NCBI GenBank assembly: GCA_027013145.1
Contig: JALUXX010000046.1
Coordinates: 1-49,695, forward strand
Source: Gammaproteobacteria bacterium
GTDB taxonomy: Bacteria; Pseudomonadota; Gammaproteobacteria; 21-64-14
DNA length: 49,695 nucleotides
Reading direction: 5' to 3'
Positions 43,625 through 49,695 of this stretch are shown here, piece after piece; positions within the stretch are counted from its first letter, which is position 1; each line of letters opens with the position of its first letter. Position numbers and translations under genes: made by a program. The notes under the pieces were generated by a model. The model saw only the letters and a list, made by a program, of their open reading frames with translations. It was not told the origin of the DNA and did no database searches.

Positions 43625-43957
43625 TCAGTGCGCCCCGCGGGGTTCCCAGGTGACGGCGAACTTCTCCGCCAGGTCCTCGTCGACGCGCCCGTAGACGTAG
43701 AGGCGCTCGACCTCCTCCGCGGACATCGGACGCCCGTCCGGGTCCTCGCCGAGGTGATGCACCCAGACGCCGCGCGCCACGAGTTCACAGACCGTGGCGA
43801 GAAAGTCATGGGTGCGGAAGTCGAGGTCTTCGGCGAGACGATGGAAGTCGGCCACCGAAAGCGCGCGCCTGAGCCGCCGGCACTCCTGCGCGGCGACCGA
43901 TTCCAGCGCCACGTCCCAGGTCGGAGTCTCGTCCTCGGGTGTGTTCGTACCGCTCAT
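43625..43957 (-). CDS. Small acidic conserved protein
   Basis: This is a 110-residue, acidic, soluble protein (MSGTNTPEDETPTWDVALESV at the start). A helical middle (ALSVADFHRLAEDLDFRTHDFLATVCELVARGVWVHHL) is followed by DLAEKFAVTWEPRGAH. GGGGGAAG precedes the ATG at 43957. I do not recognise a family and see no catalytic motif. It lies between the HugZ-like gene (convergent, 20 bp) and the SbmA-like ABC gene (same strand, 106 bp). Confidence 0.72.
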   Translation of the reverse strand: MSGTNTPEDETPTWDVALESVAAQECRRLRRALSVADFHRLAEDLDFRTHDFLATVCELVARGVWVHHLGEDPDGRPMSAEEVERLYVYGRVDEDLAEKFAVTWEPRGAH

Positions 43958-44063
43958 CGCTTCCCCCTGCGACCCGCCGCTGGCGGGCGACCGATCCCTC
44001 TGTAGTCGGCACCGCCCCCCGATTCTGAACCCCGGCGCCCGCACCGGGCGTGCCGACGCGCGC

Positions 44064-45812
44064 TCAGGCCGGCGAGGCGGCCGCGGCCCGATCCCCGATC
44101 TCGGCGTGTTTCCAATCGCCCTCCGGGGAGAGCAGCAGACGCCGCTGATGATACGCCAACAGCGTGGAGCGATGCCCCACGCTGACGATCGCGCTGTCGG
44201 GAAGCTCCTCGCGCAGGCGCCGGTAGAGGTCGCGCTCGGCGTCCTCGTCGAGCGCCGAGGTCGCCTCGTCCATGAAGATCCAGCGCGGGCGCTGGAGGAA
44301 CACGCGCGCGAAGGCGAGCCGCTGCTGCTCACCGAGCGAGAGCACCTGAGCCCAGTGACGACGCTCGTCGAGCAACCCGGCGAGTGACTGCAGACCGCAC
44401 GCGCCCAACACCTCGTGCAGGCGCACGTCGGGGGTCCGCGGATCCCCGTACGGATAGAGCAGCGCCTCACGCAGGGTGCCGATCGGAAGGTAGGGCCGTT
44501 GCGGCAGGAACAGCGAACGCTCCCGCGGCGGCAGCTCCACCCTACCCGAGCCGAAGGGCCACAGTCCCGCGATGGCGCGGATGAGCGTGCTCTTGCCGGC
44601 ACCCGAGGGACCCATGATCAGCAGCGACTCGCCGGGCGCGACCTCGAGCGAGAGCCCGTCGAGCAGCGGGCGCTCGTCGGGCAGGCGCAGGGTGAGCCCG
44701 TGCACCCGCAGCGGCTCGCCCGGCTCGACGCGGATCTCCGCGTGCCGTTTGCGCAACGCGCGGATCCCCTCCATGTTGCGTTCGAAGGTGCGCAACCGGT
44801 CCACGACCGCATGCCAGTTCGCCAGATCGGCATAACTGTTGACGATGTACGACAACGCACCCTGCACCTGCCCGAAGGCGGAGGCGATCTGCATCAGCCC
44901 GCCGAGTTCGATCTGTTTGGCGAAGAACCGCGGCGAGGCGACGAGAATCGGAAAGATCACCGCGAGCTGCCCGTAGCCCGAGGTGAACCAGGTCAGGCGC
45001 TTCTGCTGGATCATGATGCGCCAGAAATTGGAGAAGACGTGGCCGAACCGCCCCATGAAGTGTTCGTGTTCGTGCCGCTCGCCGCCGTAGAGCGCCACGC
45101 TCTCGCTGTTCTCGCGCAGGCGCACAAGGCTGAAGCGGAAATCCGCCTCGTAGCGCTGCTGGTCGAAGTTGAGCCGGACCAGCGGGCTGCCGATGCGATT
45201 GGTGAGCCAGGTGCCGGCCACCGCGTAGATCAGCGCCGCCCACACCATGTAGCCGGGGATCACCACCGCATGGCCGGCGAAGTGGAAGTGCAGCGGGCCG
45301 GAGATCGTCCACAGGATGCCGATGAACGAACCCAGCGTGACGACCGAGCTGAGCAGGCCGAGGGACAGGGTCAGGGTCTGCTGGACGAACATCGACAGGT
45401 CTTCGCTGATGCGCTGGTCGGGGTTGTCGGTCCCGGCGCTGAACACCTGCATGTGATAGTAGGTGCGGTCGCGCAACCACTCGGTGAGGTAATGGTTCGT
45501 AAGCCAGCGCCGCCAGCGGATCTGGAGCATCTGGTTGAGATAGAGTTGATAGACCGCGGCGATGATGTAGAGCGCCGCCAGCCAGGTGAAGCGGAAGATG
45601 GCGTGCAGGAAGGCCGCCTTGTCGAGCTTCTGCAGCGCGTTGTAGAACTCCTTGTACCACGCGTTGAAGACGACGTTGAGGTAGACCATCCCCAGGGTGA
45701 GCGCCACGATCACCACCAGCAGGCCCCAGGCCGAGCGGCGTTCGTCCGAACGCCAGTACGGACGGCTCAGCCGCCAGACGTCCCGGAAGAAGGCGCGATC
45801 GAATTGCCGCAT
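44064..45812 (-). CDS. SbmA/BacA-like ABC transporter (fused membrane and ATPase domains)
   Basis: This is a 582-residue half-transporter. The ABC_membrane_2 domain (about 15-340; VYLNVVFNAWYKEFYNALQKLD, DNPDQRISEDL) resembles SbmA and peroxisomal ABCD proteins. The C-terminal ATPase has Walker A GPSGAGKST, signature LSLGEQQRLAFAR and Walker B WIFMDEATSALDE. The family (YddA type) moves peptides, cofactors or very long chain fatty acids; the substrate is not known here. The ATG at 45812 is preferred over a start 36 bp upstream. Confidence 0.92.
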   Translation of the reverse strand: MRQFDRAFFRDVWRLSRPYWRSDERRSAWGLLVVIVALTLGMVYLNVVFNAWYKEFYNALQKLDKAAFLHAIFRFTWLAALYIIAAVYQLYLNQMLQIRWRRWLTNHYLTEWLRDRTYYHMQVFSAGTDNPDQRISEDLSMFVQQTLTLSLGLLSSVVTLGSFIGILWTISGPLHFHFAGHAVVIPGYMVWAALIYAVAGTWLTNRIGSPLVRLNFDQQRYEADFRFSLVRLRENSESVALYGGERHEHEHFMGRFGHVFSNFWRIMIQQKRLTWFTSGYGQLAVIFPILVASPRFFAKQIELGGLMQIASAFGQVQGALSYIVNSYADLANWHAVVDRLRTFERNMEGIRALRKRHAEIRVEPGEPLRVHGLTLRLPDERPLLDGLSLEVAPGESLLIMGPSGAGKSTLIRAIAGLWPFGSGRVELPPRERSLFLPQRPYLPIGTLREALLYPYGDPRTPDVRLHEVLGACGLQSLAGLLDERRHWAQVLSLGEQQRLAFARVFLQRPRWIFMDEATSALDEDAERDLYRRLREELPDSAIVSVGHRSTLLAYHQRRLLLSPEGDWKHAEIGDRAAAASPA

Positions 45813-46041
45813 GAACTGGCCCCGCCACGGCGCGCAAACCCGGCGCACGCCGCCGCCCGGGCCCGGAACCGTTTGATTTCCCCGTCATAAAGACCGGATT
45901 TCCCCGGCGAAGTTCCGCGCCGCGAACCCCGCCGTGCCGCCCGGGTCAAACCGTGCACCCGGCGAACGACCCCACGCGCCGGCGGCTCGCGACAGCGCAC
46001 GAGCGGCCGGGCCCAGAGGGAACCCAGAGGAGGATACCCCG

Positions 46042-46461
46042 ATGTCGAATCAGACGCCCCGATCCACGGCTTTCCTGTCCCTGCTCGCCGCCGCGGGCCT
46101 CGCCCTGGTCCCCGCCGCGGCAGTGGCGGGCGCGCGGGCCGAGGTCCGCATCGCCGCCGAGCACGCCGGCTTCGCCGCGGCTGCGGGCAGACTCCGGGAC
46201 GTGCACCTGCATCTGCACCACGTCATCAATTGTCTGGCCGGCCCGCGCGGGCGCGGGTTCGATGCGGCCGCCGGCGACCCCTGCAAAGGGCGCGGACACG
46301 GCGCACTGCGCGACCTGACCGGGCATCCGGCCGAGAGGCGCCTGCTCACCCAGGCCTACCGCCTCGCGCGCGTCGGCGTGCACATCGAGCGCTTCGCCCC
46401 GGCGCATGATGTCGCCGCGGCGGTCAAGGATCTGCTCGGCCGCGCCGCCGCGCATCCGTAA
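46042..46461 (+). CDS. Exported small His/Cys protein
   Basis: This is a 139-residue protein with a signal peptide (about 1-29, PAAAVAG|A). The mature part has the striking block VHLHLHHVINC (His55, 57, 59, 60 and Cys64), then FDAAAGDPCKGRGHGAL (Cys81, His86). This could bind a metal or form a disulfide. I recall similar uncharacterised exported proteins in proteobacteria, without known function. GAGGAGG is a strong ribosome site for the ATG at 46042. It precedes the MscS-like gene by 58 bp on the same strand. Confidence 0.78.
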   Translation: MSNQTPRSTAFLSLLAAAGLALVPAAAVAGARAEVRIAAEHAGFAAAAGRLRDVHLHLHHVINCLAGPRGRGFDAAAGDPCKGRGHGALRDLTGHPAERRLLTQAYRLARVGVHIERFAPAHDVAAAVKDLLGRAAAHP

Positions 46462-46519
46462 TCCACACCCGCCGGACCGGGGCTTGGCCGCGGCCCGGCG
46501 GGCATTGTATCGTGGGCCC

Positions 46520-47104
46520 ATGGAGCACCTCGCCCCCTGGCTCGCCCACATCCCCCGGCCACTGGCCGCCCTCGTGCCCAGCCTGCTCCTGCTCGTGGCC
46601 GGCGCCGCGCTGATCTCGCTCATCCTGCGCAGCCTGGAGCGCGCCCTGCGCCGCACCCACCGCCACGTCCACGTCTCCGAAGACACGACGCGGACCGTGC
46701 GCAAGATTACCGGCATCACCCTGTGGACCGTGCTGCTGCTGATCCTCCTGCGCTTCTGGGGGATCGACGTCGACGGGCTCTGGACCACCCTGGCCAGCGT
46801 CCTCGCCGTCGTGGGCGTGGGCCTGCTCGCCGTGTGGACCATGGTGAGCAACATCACCGCCACCCTGTTCATCTGGATCTGGCGCCCCTACACCATCGGC
46901 CAGCACATCGAACTGCTGCCCGACGGGATCAAGGGCCGCGCCGTCGACCGCAGCCTCATGTTCACGACCGTCGAGGAGGCCGACGGCAGCACCCTGATGA
47001 TCCCAAACAACCTCTTCTTCCAGCGCATCATCCGCCGTGCCCCCCACGGATCCGCCGCGCCCCCCGCCCCGCCCGAACCCGAGGCCGGCCCGAAAACTAT
47101 TTAA
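46520..47104 (+). CDS. Short MscS-family mechanosensitive channel
   Basis: This is a 194-residue protein with about three transmembrane helices (15-45, 65-85, 88-115). The pore-lining/beta region follows: LAVVGVGLLAVWTMVSNITATLFIWIWRPYTIGQHIELL, ending LMIPNNLFFQRIIRR. It stops after the beta domain with a Pro/Ala tail, lacking the C-terminal alpha/beta domain of E. coli MscS (286 aa). The start codon has no strong ribosome site. It would relieve turgor on hypo-osmotic shock, which complements the NAGGN osmolyte operon. Confidence 0.85.
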   Translation: MEHLAPWLAHIPRPLAALVPSLLLLVAGAALISLILRSLERALRRTHRHVHVSEDTTRTVRKITGITLWTVLLLILLRFWGIDVDGLWTTLASVLAVVGVGLLAVWTMVSNITATLFIWIWRPYTIGQHIELLPDGIKGRAVDRSLMFTTVEEADGSTLMIPNNLFFQRIIRRAPHGSAAPPAPPEPEAGPKTI

Positions 47105-47131
47105 AATACATGGCATTTAACCCATAAGGGA

Positions 47132-47187
47132 GCCAAAGGGGACAGATTTATTTGAGCATCTGCTCAAATAAATCTGTCCCCTTTGGC
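47132..47187. repeat. Perfect 27-bp inverted repeat
   Basis: The arms 47132-47158 and 47161-47187 are perfect complements around a 2-nt centre (TC). Each begins GCCAAAGGGGACAGATTTAT. This forms a cruciform-capable palindrome of 56 bp. The GGGGACAGATTTATTT text resembles repeats seen around REP-associated transposases. It is markedly AT-richer than the surrounding genes and lies between the MscS-like gene and typA. Confidence 0.9.
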
Positions 47188-47211
47188 AGTCCCCTTTGGC
47201 AGTCCCCTTTG
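47178..47211. repeat. 13-bp tandem repeat, 2.6 copies
   Basis: CCCCTTTGGCAGT occurs at 47178-47190 and 47191-47203, followed by a partial CCCCTTTG to 47211. The first copy overlaps the right arm of the 27-bp palindrome, suggesting slippage copying of its end. Confidence 0.85.
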
Positions 47212-47249
47212 CGGAACGCGTGGCCGGTGCGCGCGTAACGAAATATCCC

Positions 47250-47255
47250 TATAAT
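47250..47255 (+). promoter_or_regulatory. -10 element of typA
   Basis: TATAAT at 47250-47255 matches the consensus exactly. No clear -35 stands 16-18 bp upstream. The start point near 47262 would give a leader of about 26 nt before the GTG at 47288. Confidence 0.5.
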
Positions 47256-47287
47256 GGCCGGCTTTGCGGACATCGCGGACGGCCACC

Positions 47288-49105
<1,818 letters not shown>

Positions 49106-49604
49106 GCGGCGCGGGGACGCCCCCGACCGCGCGCAGCGCCCCGCCCGCTACGTCTGCGCACTGCCCGGCCGCCCGCTTGGAACCCGGGCCAAGAGCCCCT
49201 ATACCATCCACCGCGCTCTACGGACTCAGGTACTGATGCCCAAGGCGTAGCCACGTGCACTACAACGCAGCCGCCTCGCTTGACAGCCCTCCATCGGGGA
49301 CCTCCAAAATGACCACGAGCCAGCGCGCGTCGGCACCAAGACCGGCAACGCACCGCGCCGGAAGCATAAGCAGAAACGACCGCAAGCCACAGGAAGCCCG
49401 GCTGCGCGGGGGATATAAGAAGAATCAGAATGCGGGAGGCATCATGAGCCGGTGTGCATGCGCGTCTTTCGACCGTTTCGATTCCCGGGGGATTTCGGAG
49501 ACAGTGTACCAATTGATTCCAATTCAAGACCACCTACGCCCCCACCACCGGCACCCTCACCTACCAACGGGGACAGATTGAAGTTTCCCCGGTTTAACGG
49601 ACCA
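49106..49604. other. Non-coding tail leading to an insertion element
   Basis: About 500 bp without a convincing gene. The left half is GC-rich; from about 49380 base composition falls. GGGGGATTTCGGAGACAGTGTACCAATTG (part at 49489-49515) resembles dispersed repeats near REP-type transposases. At 49514-49592 a stop-bounded plus-strand stretch reads FQFKTTYAPTTGTLTYQ, which could be a remnant of an Rhs-like protein, but is too short to call. Confidence 0.4.
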
Positions 49605-49695
49605 TTAGCCGGCAGCCAGGTTGGCCGCCTCGAATGCCAGCGGAGCCATCTGCCCAACATGGGAATGACGCCGCTGACGGTTATAGAACACCTCG
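49571..49695 (-). mobile_element. IS3-family insertion sequence, one end only
   Basis: It includes the transposase C-terminus and about 34 bp of end sequence. On the minus strand the outer end reads AAACCGGGGAAACTTCAATC then TGTCCCC. The junction near 49571 is inferred from where this element-like text stops. The rest of the element lies beyond the window. Confidence 0.5.
49605..49695 (-). CDS. IS3-family transposase (OrfB), C-terminal 29 residues
   Basis: The minus strand reads EVFYNRQRRHSHVGQMAPLA then FEAANLAAG and TAA (49605-49607). The xxFYNxxRRHS...PxxFE ending is the classic C-terminus of IS3-family DDE transposases of the OrfB/rve type. The gene is cut by the window edge, so completeness cannot be judged. 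Confidence 0.85.
   Translation of the reverse strand, partial: EVFYNRQRRHSHVGQMAPLAFEAANLAAG

Noticed and set aside
49514-49592. An Rhs/YD-repeat gene fragment
   Set aside because: Only about 25 codons between two stops; the FKTTYAPTTGTLTYQ text is suggestive but too short to support a call.

Overview
The window is a continuous stretch of high-GC chromosome carrying mostly housekeeping and stress-tolerance genes. The gene set points to a gammaproteobacterium: a proteobacterial-type glutamate-cysteine ligase, an adjacent fabA-fabB pair, release factor 3, BipA, a LexA whose numbering matches the E. coli protein, and a CTGT-N8-ACAG LexA operator. The osmolyte (NAGGN) operon, the cytochrome bc1 operon, the intracellular glucoamylase and the base composition would suit a halotolerant or environmental lineage such as Ectothiorhodospiraceae or Acidiferrobacterales. 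That placement is inference; no rRNA or tRNA gene is present to anchor it. No prophage, CRISPR array or plasmid origin is visible.

Layout, left to right. (1) 1-6.0 kb: the start of an unidentified minus-strand gene, a fused aldolase/short-chain dehydrogenase, a PC4-like small protein, a NYN-LOTUS putative RNase, dsbB and gshA. (2) 6.1-10.1 kb: small regulatory or hypothetical genes (DUF2914, two PilZ proteins, a zinc-ribbon protein, a MazG-like pyrophosphohydrolase, an orphan ParA-like ATPase). (3) 10.2-13.1 kb: an SOS operon lexA-imuA-imuB with two abutting LexA boxes, and no dnaE2 next to it. (4) 13.19-14.0 kb: a 163-bp MITE-like element, a third PilZ gene, and a likely small RNA ending in a strong intrinsic terminator. 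(5) 14.1-18.3 kb: the MarR-asnO-ngg operon for the dipeptide osmolyte N-acetylglutaminylglutamine amide. (6) 18.5-28.3 kb: a degenerate NtrC-like regulator, a DegP/MucD-type protease, then transaldolase, glucose-6-phosphate dehydrogenase, a DedA membrane protein, a GH15 glucoamylase and a DUF2189 membrane protein, all on the plus strand.

(7) 28.3-32.2 kb: a LysR regulator facing wrbA-yceI across a palindrome-bounded repeat, then yihY. (8) 32.4-36.1 kb: petABC (cytochrome bc1) and a PmtA-like methyltransferase. (9) 36.5-47.1 kb: fabA-fabB, prfC, a cold-shock protein with a long leader, an EamA exporter, an Old Yellow Enzyme, a HugZ-like protein, an SbmA-like ABC protein, a His/Cys exported protein and a short MscS channel. 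(10) 47.1-49.7 kb: a perfect 27-bp inverted repeat, typA/bipA, then an AT-richer tail leading into the C-terminal end of an IS3-family transposase cut by the window edge.

Functional threads: DNA-damage tolerance (lexA-imuAB, a possible nucleotide-pool cleaner), osmotic stress (NAGGN, MscS), envelope and redox stress (DegP, DsbB, GshA, WrbA, YceI), NADPH supply from glucan (GH15, Zwf, Tal), and respiration (PetABC). Non-ATG starts are frequent (GTG for the NYN protein, zwf, lexA, fabB and typA; TTG likely for gshA, the ParA-like gene and fabA), and I adjusted starts using Shine-Dalgarno sites and family lengths.
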